Below are positions 1 through 7,767 of a stretch of DNA of 18,778 nucleotides, piece after piece. This DNA comes from CAZNDN01 sp964571815 (lineage in GTDB: Bacteria > Fibrobacterota > Chitinivibrionia > Chitinivibrionales > WJKA01). The notes under the pieces are model-generated. The model searched no databases. It worked only from the letters and a program-made list of their open reading frames with translations, and was not told where the DNA came from. The position numbers and the translations under genes are program-made. The stretch is from assembly GCA_964571815.1 (NCBI GenBank), contig CAZNDN010000081.1, positions 1-18,778 of the forward strand. The letters are read 5' to 3'. Each line of letters opens with the position of its first letter. The first letter of the stretch is position 1.

Positions 1-477
1 CCCGGTTCCGACGTGGGCGGAGGCGTCTTCAATATCCGTGACAATGCCGGCGGTAAGTACTACAACAGCATTTTCATGGATTTCGAGGGTGGAGCATCGG
101 TCGAAGACCTCAACTCCGGCGCCGACAGCCGTCAGCGGCTCAACCAGGGCGATCTCGTGCTGGCGAGCAACATCTGGTACGGTATCGGGGACAACAAGTG
201 GGGGACGATCTCCGAGGGCCAGGACTACCTGAAGAGTCATCTTCAGGACAACGACAACGGTCGGTCCGATCCTGAGCTTACCGCAATTACCCGGAGTGCC
301 GACGCGACGCTGGATCCGCGGCCGGCCGAGGGGAGCTCCGCGCTCAGCGATGCCGTGAGTGCCGGCGACACGACTGATTTCATCCAGAACGTGGACTACC
401 GCGGCGCATTCAGCCTCTTCGACCTGTGGATACGGGGGTGGACTGCGCTGGACGACTACGGTTACGTTGCAGAGCCC
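1..477 (+). repeat. Internal repeat copy A of the beta-helix protein (5' truncated by window)
   Basis: This encodes a module that begins DVGGGVFNIRDNAGGKYYNS and ends near WTALDDYGYVAEP. The same module recurs at 1270, exactly 1269 nt (423 codons) later. The protein match is strong at the start of the module, but many third positions differ, so this is an old duplication kept by selection rather than a recent copy. Confidence 0.8.
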
Positions 478-2049
478 ACGGGCGATGTGGTGGTGGTCAC
501 CGACGATGATATCGGGCCGGGCCAGACGGTCAACTGGACGAGCGACAACACGTATCTGCTCGACGGATTCGTCTTCGTGGAGGAAGGCTCGATTCTCAAT
601 ATCGGTCCGGGTACGGTGATCAAGGGCTCGCCGGGTCAGGGCGCGAACTCCAGTGCGTTGATCGTCGCCCGCGGCGGCAAGATCTACGCCCGGGGCAAGG
701 CAAGCGATCCGGTGGTATTCACGGCCGAGGCCGACGACGGAAACCTTCCGAAGAATGCGCGAGGTCTGTGGGGTGGTCTGATTCTGCTGGGCAAGGCCCG
801 GATCAATACCTCGGCCGGCGTCGGGCAGATCGAGGGAATTCCGTCGACTGAGCCTCGCGGCGCCTACGGCGGTGACGACGATGCCGACAACTCGGGTGAA
901 CTTCACTACGTTTCGATCCGTCACGGCGGGACCGAGATCGGTGAAGGCAACGAGATCAACGGCCTTACCATGGGAGCGGTCGGTAACAAGACGATTATCG
1001 ATCACGTTGAGGTGTACAACAACAAGGACGACGGTTTTGAGTGGTTCGGCGGGACCGTTGCCTGCTCGCACCTTGTCAGTGCATTCAACGGCGACGATGC
1101 GTTTGACTACGACGAAGGGTTCCGCGGAAAGGGCCAGTTCTGGTTCGCGATCATGCGGGACGACGGTAACGGAGAAGGCGACAAGGGTGGCGAGCACGAC
1201 GGCGGTACCGATCCTGAAGACGGGGAGCCGTACGCCATGCCGGTCGTCTACAATGCCACGTATGTCGGGCCCGGCAAGGATGTCGGTGGTGGCGTGTTCA
1301 ACATCCGCGACAACGCGGGCGGCAAGTACTACAACTCCATCTTCTACGACTTCGAGGGCGGGGCTTCGGTCGAGGACCTGGAATCGGGTGAGGACAGCCG
1401 GAAGCGTCTCGGCACGGAACTTGTCCTGGCCAACAATATCTGGTACTCAATTGGTGGAGGCAAGCTCAAGGAAGATATTGCTTCCGACCGGAACTACCTC
1501 AAGAACCACCTTGAGAACAACGACAACACGGTCGAAGATCCTGAGTTCATTTCCATCGGGCGCGATGTCGACGGGAAGCTGGATCCTCGTCCGGATGCCG
1601 AGGGAGCGGCCCGGAGCGACCTGGCCGAGTACCCCGCGGGTGACGATTTCTACGCGGACGTTGATTACAAGGGTGCGTTCGCGCCCGAGGGTACCGATAC
1701 CTGGGCGGCCAACTGGACGGCGCTGTCGGAGAAAGGGTTCCTGGATCCGGATCCGATTGAGGTGGGAATCATCTACAGCCTTGCCCGGGGCATGAAGGGG
1801 ACGCAGTTCTCCGCCGGGCTCAACGGCAGGCGTCTGACGGTCAGCTACCGGGTTGCTACACCGGAACGGGTAGAGCTGCGCGTGGTCAATGTGGATGGAA
1901 AGACCGTGGCTACGCTCGCCCGCGGCAATTCGAGTGCGGGAATGCATTCGTTGAGCTGGGACTTCGGGAACGTGGCCGAAGGCTACTATGTCCTGTGTCT
2001 TGAGCGGGGCACGAAGCGGATGAGTGTTCCGTTTGTTGTGATGAGATAA
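1..2049 (+). CDS. Secreted Asp/Gly-rich beta-helix protein with C-terminal T9SS/FlgD-like sorting domain (5' end outside window)
   Basis: The frame is already open at base 1 and stops with TAA at 2047-2049, so 682 residues of a longer protein are visible. The GTG at 13 lies inside the repeat and is not a start. From about residue 160 the sequence resembles parallel beta-helix surface proteins: a WTSDNTYLLDGFVFVEEGS-type entry, then PGTVIKGS, a WGGLILLGKA turn and HVEVYNNKDDGFEWFGGTV. The opening ~159 residues recur after residue 423. Residues ~590-682 (NGRRLTVSYRV, then VELRVVNVDGKTVATL and AEGYYVL) have the pattern of T9SS type A or FlgD-like Ig tails that target proteins across the outer membrane in FCB bacteria. 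Its substrate or role cannot be read from sequence. It is separated from the TonB operon by a hairpin and ~370 bp. Being surface-exposed beside a TonB cluster, it could serve nutrient capture, but that is inference. Confidence 0.75.
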   Translation, partial: PGSDVGGGVFNIRDNAGGKYYNSIFMDFEGGASVEDLNSGADSRQRLNQGDLVLASNIWYGIGDNKWGTISEGQDYLKSHLQDNDNGRSDPELTAITRSADATLDPRPAEGSSALSDAVSAGDTTDFIQNVDYRGAFSLFDLWIRGWTALDDYGYVAEPTGDVVVVTDDDIGPGQTVNWTSDNTYLLDGFVFVEEGSILNIGPGTVIKGSPGQGANSSALIVARGGKIYARGKASDPVVFTAEADDGNLPKNARGLWGGLILLGKARINTSAGVGQIEGIPSTEPRGAYGGDDDADNSGELHYVSIRHGGTEIGEGNEINGLTMGAVGNKTIIDHVEVYNNKDDGFEWFGGTVACSHLVSAFNGDDAFDYDEGFRGKGQFWFAIMRDDGNGEGDKGGEHDGGTDPEDGEPYAMPVVYNATYVGPGKDVGGGVFNIRDNAGGKYYNSIFYDFEGGASVEDLESGEDSRKRLGTELVLANNIWYSIGGGKLKEDIASDRNYLKNHLENNDNTVEDPEFISIGRDVDGKLDPRPDAEGAARSDLAEYPAGDDFYADVDYKGAFAPEGTDTWAANWTALSEKGFLDPDPIEVGIIYSLARGMKGTQFSAGLNGRRLTVSYRVATPERVELRVVNVDGKTVATLARGNSSAGMHSLSWDFGNVAEGYYVLCLERGTKRMSVPFVVMR
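1270..1755 (+). repeat. Internal repeat copy B of the beta-helix protein
   Basis: This is the second copy of the module (DVGGGVFNIRDNAGGKYYNS, then DFEGGASVEDL and LVLANNIWYSIGG, ending WTALSEKGFLDPDP). It is in the same reading frame as copy A with a 423-codon period. The copies diverge most in the distal half, where small indels appear. The sorting-like tail follows directly after copy B. Confidence 0.8.
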
Positions 2050-2056
2050 CCCCCCT

Positions 2057-2077
2057 GACGCGGCATCATGTCGCGTT
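2057..2077 (+). other. Short hairpin just after the beta-helix gene
   Basis: Bases 2058-2065 (ACGCGGCA) pair with 2069-2076 (TGTCGCGT), with one G-T pair and a 3-base loop. It lies 8 nt after the stop codon. It may protect the 3' end of the mRNA or contribute to termination together with the next hairpin. Confidence 0.4.
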
Positions 2078-2094
2078 CCCATTCCAGAGAGAAC

Positions 2095-2125
2095 GGCCGG
2101 AGGCTCCTCCGGCCTTCTCCCTTTC
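2095..2125 (+). terminator. Probable transcription terminator of the beta-helix gene
   Basis: An 8-bp perfect stem, GGCCGGAG (2095-2102) and CTCCGGCC (2107-2114), has a 4-base loop and is followed by a pyrimidine-rich tail (TTCTCCCTTTCC). The tail is not a pure T-run, so efficiency is uncertain. Confidence 0.6.
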
Positions 2126-2126
2126 C

Positions 2127-2165
2127 TGTTAAGAAATGTACATCAATCGTAACAATCCGCAAACA
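2127..2165 (+). promoter_or_regulatory. Possible Pho-box-like array, distal
   Basis: Hexamers TGTTAA (2127), GTACAT (2138), GTAACA (2149) and CAAACA (2160) start exactly 11 nt apart, one DNA helical turn, as in direct-repeat sites bound by PhoB/PhoP-type regulators. Match to a consensus is loose. It lies in the 370-bp gap before the DUF3450/TonB operon. Confidence 0.3.
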
Positions 2166-2209
2166 CAGCTACCCGTTTGAACCCCCCGGCGCTGCCCTCT
2201 AGCGCATTT

Positions 2210-2258
2210 CTAACACTGTGGAAACATTAGCTTCATACTCCCCACGTACTTTTATACT
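2210..2258 (+). promoter_or_regulatory. Candidate promoter of the TonB operon with Pho-box-like repeats
   Basis: CTAACA (2210), GAAACA (2221) and TTCATA (2232) have an 11-nt period. TATACT at 2253-2258 is a good -10 hexamer, and no convincing -35 exists at the usual distance. Repeats standing in place of the -35 are what PhoB-activated promoters show. The first unit, with its flank (TTTCTAACA), closely resembles the first unit before pstS (TTTCCTAACA). The leader from here to the first start is ~160 nt. Confidence 0.4.
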
Positions 2259-2419
2259 TCAGTTCGGATGACACTACTCAGATACGTGAACTATGGTTGT
2301 ATTCCCCGCTCAGGCTGAACCCCGTTCGGGACAGTTGCGGGAATTGATGTGAGTACCGGAGCCGGCGGCGTTCAACAGAATGCAGCACCGCTGGATTTCT
2401 TCCAGCCGGAAGGTGTGCA

Positions 2420-3295
2420 GTGAGAGAGATCATGATACCAAAAGCAGTGGCTGTGATGTCCGTGTGCGTTACGGCGGTATGTGTGCTTGCTCAGGATGAT
2501 ATCGGCGAAGAGACCGCTTCCGAAATAAAGCGACTTCGCAAGGAATTGATGCAGGTGCAGGAGGAGCGCACGACTGTTGCGGAGGAGAAGGACAAGGATG
2601 CGGAGGATTTTCAGGCGTATCGCAAGACCATGTTGCGGCGTATGCGCCACATGCGCTCGGAGATTGACTCCTTGCAGGGCGTGCATCGAGACTACCGGTC
2701 GATGAGTGATTCGCTGTCGGCCCTGATCAACGCGGAGAAAGCACGAAACAAGCAGTTGGAACTGACGCAGGAGGCCTATCGGGGAGATCTGCTGCGGGCG
2801 TGCGACCGGGCGCTGGAGACTGCGGCCGAGTTACCTCCCGGGGTCGCTTCCAAGAACCGATCGGCTCTTGCTCTTCTGAAGAATGAGCTTAACGCCAAGA
2901 GTGTCAACACTATCGAGGCAACAAACCGTTTTTTCCGGATTTGGCGTAACATGGATGGAGCATCGGCCTCAATCCAGATCGCCCAGGGCACGTCGCCGGT
3001 ACCGCAGATACGGGGCACGGCGTATACTCTCAGGCTGGGCACGATCTTCGAGGCAGTGGTGAACGCCAAGGGGACGCGGGCGGCAATCTGGGAGGGGTGG
3101 ACGGATGAAGAGAAACCGGAGTGGAAGTTCGTGGAGGATCCGGCAATTGCGGCGGAGATTCTCAAGGCGGTCAATGTCAGGGAGGGTAAGGCGTTGCCGG
3201 AGCTGGTGGAGATGCCGCTGCAGGGGACGCCGGTGGCGGTGCACGCGGAGTCAAGCGACGAGGTTACGGAAAGTGAGAACAGTTCGGATGATTAG
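2420..3295 (+). CDS. DUF3450-family periplasmic coiled-coil protein, first gene of TonB operon
   Basis: This is a 291-residue protein. A signal peptide (MIPKAVAVMSVCVTAVCVLA) is followed by a long charged coiled coil (~residues 30-105), then an alpha/beta region with LRLGTIFEAVVNAKGTRAAI and AAEILKAVNVREGKALPELV. That last part is the typical end of DUF3450 proteins, which in many diderms sit directly before TtpC/ExbB/ExbD/TonB genes and are thought to assist the energised TonB complex in the periplasm. GTG 2420 is chosen because GGAAGG ends 6 nt upstream; ATG 2432 would give a shorter signal peptide and is an alternative. The end overlaps the next gene, which suggests translational coupling. 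The acidic Ser/Glu/Asp tail is unremarkable. The molecular role of DUF3450 is not established. Confidence 0.75.
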   Translation: MREIMIPKAVAVMSVCVTAVCVLAQDDIGEETASEIKRLRKELMQVQEERTTVAEEKDKDAEDFQAYRKTMLRRMRHMRSEIDSLQGVHRDYRSMSDSLSALINAEKARNKQLELTQEAYRGDLLRACDRALETAAELPPGVASKNRSALALLKNELNAKSVNTIEATNRFFRIWRNMDGASASIQIAQGTSPVPQIRGTAYTLRLGTIFEAVVNAKGTRAAIWEGWTDEEKPEWKFVEDPAIAAEILKAVNVREGKALPELVEMPLQGTPVAVHAESSDEVTESENSSDD

Positions 3296-4754
3296 GCCGG
3301 CAATACTGTGTGCGGTGGTGATCTGGGCGTCGTTGCCTGCCGATGCGGCGCGACGCAAGGACGTTGAGGCGCAGCAGCGGGAGCTTGAGGTTCTGAAACA
3401 GTACGTGGCCGAGGCTCGCGATTCGCTGCAGCGGGAAATGGCCGACCGTTGGCGTGCCAAGCAGCGCTATGTCGAGCAGCGTGAGATTGACAAGGAGGAG
3501 CTTGCGCGCCTCAAGGAACGTCAGGAGCAGGCATTCTCGGAGCTGTCCCGGGTGAAGGAGGAAGTTTTTGCGAAGGAGCGGATACTGGAGGACAGCAAGG
3601 AGGAGGTGAAGCGAACGCGGGAGGAGTGGGACTACGTTGTCGCGAATTTCGAGGAAGTGCTGGACAAGGAAGCGGAGACTCTTCCCGAGGCGGCCCCGCT
3701 TGAGATGGAGAGACGCCGGGAGGCTCTCGAAGAGTTGCGCCGCGCGTACAAGCTGGAGAAGAACCCGCGACGGCACTTGCCCCGGGTGGTGGACTACTAC
3801 CGGGGCGTGGTAGAATCGGGCGGCAGCATTGCGGCGGTGGAACAGGTGGTGATGCCTGATGAGGGAGACCCGCGGGAGATGAGTGTCGTGCGTTTCGGGG
3901 ACTTGCTGGCTTACGCGGTGTCCCACGAAGGTGAACCGTATGTTATTCGCCAGACAGGCAAACTTGGCCCCGCCCGCTACACGATAGAGGAGGTCGGGTC
4001 CCCCGAGTTGGCGGCGTTCGTGACTTCGGCCGTGCCTGAGTGGAGTTCCGGTGGAAGGATCGGCGGACCGGTGCGGATGGATGTGATGCAGAATGTCAAT
4101 TCCGGTCTTCTCATATCCGGCAAGAAGGTGAAAGCCGGCGCGCGGATTGTTTCCTGGTTTCATTCGGGTGGTCCGGTCATGATTCCGCTTGCGTTGCTGT
4201 GCGTGTGGGCGCTGGTGCTGGTTGTTCTCAAGCTGTTGCAGTTTCGCCGCAAGCACCGGTCGAATCGTGACCTTTTCGGCAAGGTGGCCGGTATGTTGGC
4301 ACAGGGCAAACACGAACAGGCTCAGGGCTTTGCCGGCAAGCGCAAGGGTGTTGTTGCGCGGGTCGTGACGACGTGTCTGGAGCACCGGCAGTGGAACCGG
4401 GGTGCGGCTGAGAAGGCCGTTCGGGAGCTTCTTGTGGATGAAAGCCCGCAGTTGAACAAGCATCTGACCACCCTGGCCGTGATCGCCGGTGCCGCACCGC
4501 TTCTGGGGTTGCTGGGGACCGTGACCGGGATGATCAGGCTCTTTGAAGTAATCACGCACTACGGTACCGGCGATCCGAAGATTCTTGCCGGCGGTATCTC
4601 CGAGGCGCTTGTTACGACCCAAACGGGGCTTGCGATCGCGATTCCCATTCTGTTGCTGCACAATTATCTGCGAAATCGCACCGAGCACATAGAGTCGGAG
4701 ATGGAAAAGCACGCAATACGGATTCTGAATCGCCTCTGGCCGGAGACGACTTAG
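3273..4754 (+). CDS. TtpC-like protein: DUF3450-like periplasmic region fused to MotA/TolQ/ExbB proton channel
   Basis: About 493 residues. The N-terminus has a signal/anchor (MIRPAILCAVVIWASLPADA) and a coiled coil (~residues 30-140). Next comes a DUF3450-like periplasmic part (VVRFGDLLAYAVSHEGEPYV, ~205-260). The C-terminal ExbB module has TM1 ~300-325, TM2 ~398-425 (GAAPLLGLLGTVTGMIRLF) and TM3 ~440-465 (SEALVTTQTGLAIAIPILL). TtpC in Vibrio-type TonB2 systems has this plan and works with ExbB, ExbD and TonB to use the proton gradient for outer-membrane uptake. GTG 3273 gives a basic N-region before the hydrophobic stretch; ATG 3288 is also possible. Both overlap the upstream stop. The frame stays open back to 3105, but that part overlaps the upstream gene and encodes an Arg-rich sequence typical of a shadow frame. 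Confidence 0.8.
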   Translation: MRTVRMIRPAILCAVVIWASLPADAARRKDVEAQQRELEVLKQYVAEARDSLQREMADRWRAKQRYVEQREIDKEELARLKERQEQAFSELSRVKEEVFAKERILEDSKEEVKRTREEWDYVVANFEEVLDKEAETLPEAAPLEMERRREALEELRRAYKLEKNPRRHLPRVVDYYRGVVESGGSIAAVEQVVMPDEGDPREMSVVRFGDLLAYAVSHEGEPYVIRQTGKLGPARYTIEEVGSPELAAFVTSAVPEWSSGGRIGGPVRMDVMQNVNSGLLISGKKVKAGARIVSWFHSGGPVMIPLALLCVWALVLVVLKLLQFRRKHRSNRDLFGKVAGMLAQGKHEQAQGFAGKRKGVVARVVTTCLEHRQWNRGAAEKAVRELLVDESPQLNKHLTTLAVIAGAAPLLGLLGTVTGMIRLFEVITHYGTGDPKILAGGISEALVTTQTGLAIAIPILLLHNYLRNRTEHIESEMEKHAIRILNRLWPETT

Positions 4755-5401
4755 TGGTGGGACCTGTGGGGATTTTGTGGGAATATTTCTCCAGGGGCGG
4801 GGCGCTGATGTGGCCGATCTTCGGTGTCTCGCTCGTCGCCTGGAGTCTGGGCGTGGACAAGTGGCTGTGTCTGCGCAAGGTTCAGGGGGCCAGACAAGCG
4901 TACCGCTCGCGCCTGGAGACCATTCTGAAAGGCGGTGACGCGGCGCACGGCACCGGTTTCGAGCCCTACGATCTTCTCCTGAGGGAGATTGGACAGTGTC
5001 GGAAAGGACAGAGTTGCGATCCTTCTCTGCTGTTTCGGGAGTTCCTGATCGGGGCCGTGCCGAGGGTCCAGGACCGGTTCAATACGATCTCGGCGTGGAT
5101 TTCCGTGGCGCCGCTTCTGGGGTTGTTGGGAACGGTATCCGGCATGATCCAGACATTCAGGGTGATAACCGATTTCGGGCTGGGCAACCCGAACCTGACT
5201 GCTCAGGGTATCAGTGTGGCTCTTGTTACGACGCAGGCGGGGTTGACCGTGGCGTTTCCCATGATGCTGTTCCATAACTTTCTTGTCGGCAGGTCGCGGA
5301 GGCTGGTAGCGAGCATGATGAGGGACGGGGAGGAACTGGTCAAGAGGCTCAGGCCGCTCCCGCCGGCGGGTGCGGACGGGTCCGGAAAGGGAGCGGATTA
5401 G
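4754..5401 (+). CDS. exbB: MotA/TolQ/ExbB proton channel family protein
   Basis: 215 residues, normal for ExbB/TolQ. There are three membrane segments: ~15-35 (GALMWPIFGVSLVAWSLGV), ~110-135 (ISVAPLLGLLGTVSGMIQTF) and ~152-178 (GISVALVTTQAGLTVAFPMM). The TM2/TM3 pattern is diagnostic of the family. It should form the pentameric inner-membrane channel around ExbD that drives TonB. GTG 4754 shares its first base with the stop of the preceding gene (TAGTG), and GGAG lies 8 nt upstream. This is a second ExbB-type subunit beside the TtpC-like one, as expected in TonB2-type clusters. Confidence 0.85.
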   Translation: MVGPVGILWEYFSRGGALMWPIFGVSLVAWSLGVDKWLCLRKVQGARQAYRSRLETILKGGDAAHGTGFEPYDLLLREIGQCRKGQSCDPSLLFREFLIGAVPRVQDRFNTISAWISVAPLLGLLGTVSGMIQTFRVITDFGLGNPNLTAQGISVALVTTQAGLTVAFPMMLFHNFLVGRSRRLVASMMRDGEELVKRLRPLPPAGADGSGKGAD

Positions 5402-5818
5402 GTGGGCATGTTTGATGACTATCGCATAGCGGGAAGGCACTCCGAAGCGGCCGAAGTCAACATGGGGCCGCTGATCGACATGGTGTTTATCCTGCTGATC
5501 TTCTTCGTGATTACTACGAACTTCAATCGGCAAACCGGTGTCGACGTGTCCAAGCCCAAGGCGAAGACGGCCATCAGTCAGGGGCAGAAGACGATACTTG
5601 TGGGAGTGACCCGGGAGGGTACGGTCCACGTGTACGGCAGGCAGGTAACCCCCGAGCGGCTTCGCATGCTTGTCGAGGAGGAAGTGACCAGGAATCCGCA
5701 GACATCGATCGTTATCATAGCCGACCAGGACGCTGCCATCGGCAAGGCTGTTCTGGTCATGGATCAGTGCGCGCTCGCGGGCGCCGAAAAGGTTTCCATT
5801 GCAGCGGAAAAGGAGTAG
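5402..5818 (+). CDS. exbD: ExbD/TolR biopolymer transport protein
   Basis: 138 residues with one N-terminal membrane helix (~21-40, MGPLIDMVFILLIFFVITT). Asp26 within it is the conserved protonatable residue of ExbD/TolR. The periplasmic domain follows, ending with VIIADQDAAIGKAVLVMDQC, the usual ExbD fold. GTG 5402 begins right after the upstream stop, with GGGAG at a suitable distance; ATG 5408 is an alternative start. It pairs with the ExbB proteins just upstream to make the proton-driven motor. Confidence 0.88.
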   Translation: MGMFDDYRIAGRHSEAAEVNMGPLIDMVFILLIFFVITTNFNRQTGVDVSKPKAKTAISQGQKTILVGVTREGTVHVYGRQVTPERLRMLVEEEVTRNPQTSIVIIADQDAAIGKAVLVMDQCALAGAEKVSIAAEKE

Positions 5819-5824
5819 CAGCGC

Positions 5825-6454
5825 ATGAATGTCCTCATTCAACTTCTTTCGGGTGTTGTGAAATACGCGGCAGTCCTGGTGATCAACCTTTCCTTGTTCC
5901 TGATCATTCCGATGAGTCACTCGTTTTTCGAGCTGTTCCAGGCTGAGAAGCCGGAGAAAGCGGCCGGGAAGAAGATGGTAGCGGAGTATATCAAGCCGAA
6001 AGAGAAAGAGGCGAAGCCGCAGCCGAAATCGAGGATACGCGACGTTGCAAACGCGACGTCACAGCCTTTGCAGGACCCGATGAAGTTCAATTTTTCACCG
6101 GACCTTTCGGTGGAGGGAGGGGCGCAGGGCGTGGCGATCGGGGGAGGGGAATTGAAAGCCGAGGTATTCGAGGAGGGTGAAGTTGACGTGCCGGCTGCTC
6201 CCACCTACCAGCCGCAACCGGACTATCCGGAACGCGCCCGCGACCTTGCGGTGGAGGGAGACGTTGCCGTGACGTTTGTGGTGGGGGTTGACGGCAGGGT
6301 TGCCTCGATCGAGCACATCGAAGCACCGCATCCCAGTTTCAATTCCGCGGTACGCAAAACCGTCTCTTCGTGGAAATTCAAGCCGGCCAGGAACAAGGGC
6401 GTTCCGGTCAAGAGCAAGATGAGTATCGTGATCGGATTCCAACTTCAGTCGTGA
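5825..6454 (+). CDS. tonB: TonB family energy transducer
   Basis: 209 residues. Residues ~9-32 form a membrane anchor that ends in a PMSHSFF motif. A Lys/Pro/Glu-rich linker follows (~45-75, KPKEKEAKPQPK). The C-terminal TonB domain (~120-209) shows the hallmarks YPERAR, GDVAVTFVVGVDGRVASI and WKFKPARNKGVPVKSKM. TonB couples the inner-membrane motor to TonB-dependent receptors in the outer membrane. ATG 5825 is preceded by AAAAGGAG. The end overlaps the GTG at 6451 (GTGA). The linker is short, as in TonB2-type proteins. No receptor gene lies in the window. Confidence 0.9.
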   Translation: MNVLIQLLSGVVKYAAVLVINLSLFLIIPMSHSFFELFQAEKPEKAAGKKMVAEYIKPKEKEAKPQPKSRIRDVANATSQPLQDPMKFNFSPDLSVEGGAQGVAIGGGELKAEVFEEGEVDVPAAPTYQPQPDYPERARDLAVEGDVAVTFVVGVDGRVASIEHIEAPHPSFNSAVRKTVSSWKFKPARNKGVPVKSKMSIVIGFQLQS

Positions 6455-6474
6455 CGGCAGCGCGGCAGGCTCTC

Positions 6475-7431
6475 ATGAGACCAGGCAGATATTGCCGGAC
6501 AGCGTCGACGGCCTTGCTGCTGTTGGTGTATTGGTTGTTCGGGGCGGAGGGGCTTCTTGACTCGGCCAACAGCCTCTACAACACCGACAGGACCGCGGAA
6601 GCCATTGCGATGTACCGGAAGGCTGCTCTGGAGGGAGAAAACCCGGCGTTGTGCTATTTCAATATGGCCAATGCGTACTTCCGAATGGACAGCGTTCCCC
6701 AGAGTATCGTCTATTACAAGGCGTGTATCAATGTTGCTCCCCGCTTTTTCAGGGGTTACCTCAACCTGGCAATTGCCTATCATGCGCTCGATGAAATGGG
6801 GGCGTGCATAGCTGCCGCGTATCGTGCCCTTTCGCTTGAGCCGGACGACAAAAAGACGCTGATGGTCCTTGCCGCATCGTACCGCAAGGCGGGCGCCTAT
6901 CCCGAAGCGGTTGCCACGTTTGAGCAGATTGTGCAACGGTATCCCGAGAATGAAGAGGCGTATGTGGCTCTGGCGGAGATGTACCGCGAATTGAAGGATC
7001 CCGATGAGGCGGCGGAGTGGCTTCTGCGATACCCTCAGGAAGGAAAGAATGAAGGGTATGTCAATACGCTTCTTGCGGATATCTATCAGAGCAGGGGAGA
7101 ACCCGAGCGCGCGCTGTTCCATCTGGAGAAGGCTTTTGAGCAGGATCCCGGGAACCGGTGGGTGTTTTATCGCAAGGTGATGCTGCTTTCGCGGATGGGC
7201 AACTCGCTGGTAGCGCTGGAAGAGGCGCGGAGGGGGATCGAGCTGATGCCGAAATTCGCCGAGCTGGCGCTTCTGGGAGGCAATCTGGCCTTTGAAATCG
7301 GTGAGTATGGTCAGGCTGAACGTCTTTACACAATTGCCCGGGACAACGGCAGTCCCGGTGCGGTCGTAGGTCTTGAAAATGTACGGGTAGTACGCCTCAA
7401 ACGGGCGCGGGAAGAGGAACCGGCTTTCTGA
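6475..7431 (+). CDS. TPR-repeat protein, last gene of TonB operon
   Basis: 318 residues. A signal-like hydrophobic stretch (TASTALLLLVYWLFGAEGLL, ~10-29) is followed by about seven to eight tetratricopeptide repeats (for example CYFNMANAYFRMDSVPQSIV, then GYLNLAIAYHALDEMGACI and EAYVALAEMYRELKDPDEAA). TPR proteins of this kind close DUF3450/TtpC/TonB clusters in other diderms and probably scaffold the complex in the periplasm; no catalytic motif is visible. ATG 6475 has AGG 5 nt upstream. GTG 6451 overlaps the tonB stop in a GTGA arrangement and would add eight residues, so it is a fair alternative. The gene is followed by a GC-rich hairpin. Confidence 0.75.
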   Translation: MRPGRYCRTASTALLLLVYWLFGAEGLLDSANSLYNTDRTAEAIAMYRKAALEGENPALCYFNMANAYFRMDSVPQSIVYYKACINVAPRFFRGYLNLAIAYHALDEMGACIAAAYRALSLEPDDKKTLMVLAASYRKAGAYPEAVATFEQIVQRYPENEEAYVALAEMYRELKDPDEAAEWLLRYPQEGKNEGYVNTLLADIYQSRGEPERALFHLEKAFEQDPGNRWVFYRKVMLLSRMGNSLVALEEARRGIELMPKFAELALLGGNLAFEIGEYGQAERLYTIARDNGSPGAVVGLENVRVVRLKRAREEEPAF

Positions 7432-7451
7432 CCGGCCGCGTGGACGGCCGG
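7432..7451 (+). terminator. Hairpin after the TonB operon
   Basis: CCGGCCG (7432-7438) pairs perfectly with CGGCCGG (7445-7451) around a 6-base loop, directly at the stop codon of the TPR gene. No T-tract follows, so termination may need Rho, or the hairpin may only protect the mRNA end. From here to 7620 I see nothing else. Confidence 0.45.
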
Positions 7452-7620
7452 CGGATCATGCCCGTGTGACGTCATGTGGACTACCGTTGCCCTCAGGTGG
7501 GCACCTCACCTCCAGGAATGCTCCGTCGATCGTCACAGTATACCTTCAGCGAGGCAAACTACGGACCTGTTTAGGCGGTGTTTCTGTTGCTCGGAATGGG
7601 GGCGACGGTTCGGCAGTTTC

Positions 7621-7676
7621 CTAACAGGATACTGACGGTCTGCTAACATTACGCTAATTTTCGACAGCGATATTAG
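7621..7676 (+). promoter_or_regulatory. Tandem Pho boxes and promoter of pstS
   Basis: Four hexamers start exactly 11 nt apart: CTAACA (7621), CTGACG (7632), CTAACA (7643) and CTAATT (7654). PhoB/PhoP-type response regulators bind direct repeats with this one-turn spacing. A weak -10 (TATTAG, 7671-7676) begins 11 nt after the array, and no separate -35 is seen, as at PhoB-activated promoters. The downstream gene encodes a phosphate-binding protein, which strongly supports phosphate-starvation control. The regulator itself is not in the window. Confidence 0.7.
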
Positions 7677-7767
7677 AAATATGTTTCGGCATGGACGAAG
7701 GCGGCCGATTCGGGGACAGGCAGAGTGTTGTCTTACTTATACACATTCGACGCAAGGAGGTTTGATC

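Noticed and set aside
3105..3272. Extended N-terminus of the TtpC-like protein from ATG 3105
   Set aside because: It overlaps the DUF3450 gene by ~190 nt and encodes an Arg-rich, non-natural sequence; the signal peptide begins after 3273.
3264..4712. Long minus-strand open frame (482 codons) opposite the TtpC-like gene
   Set aside because: It is fully antisense to a gene with clear ExbB motifs; the translation is His/Arg/Gln-rich with no motif, as expected from GC-rich codon bias.
7681..7767. Earlier PstS start at ATG 7681
   Set aside because: No ribosome-binding site, and the added residues are not signal-like; ATG 7768 has a strong AAGGAGG and starts the signal peptide.
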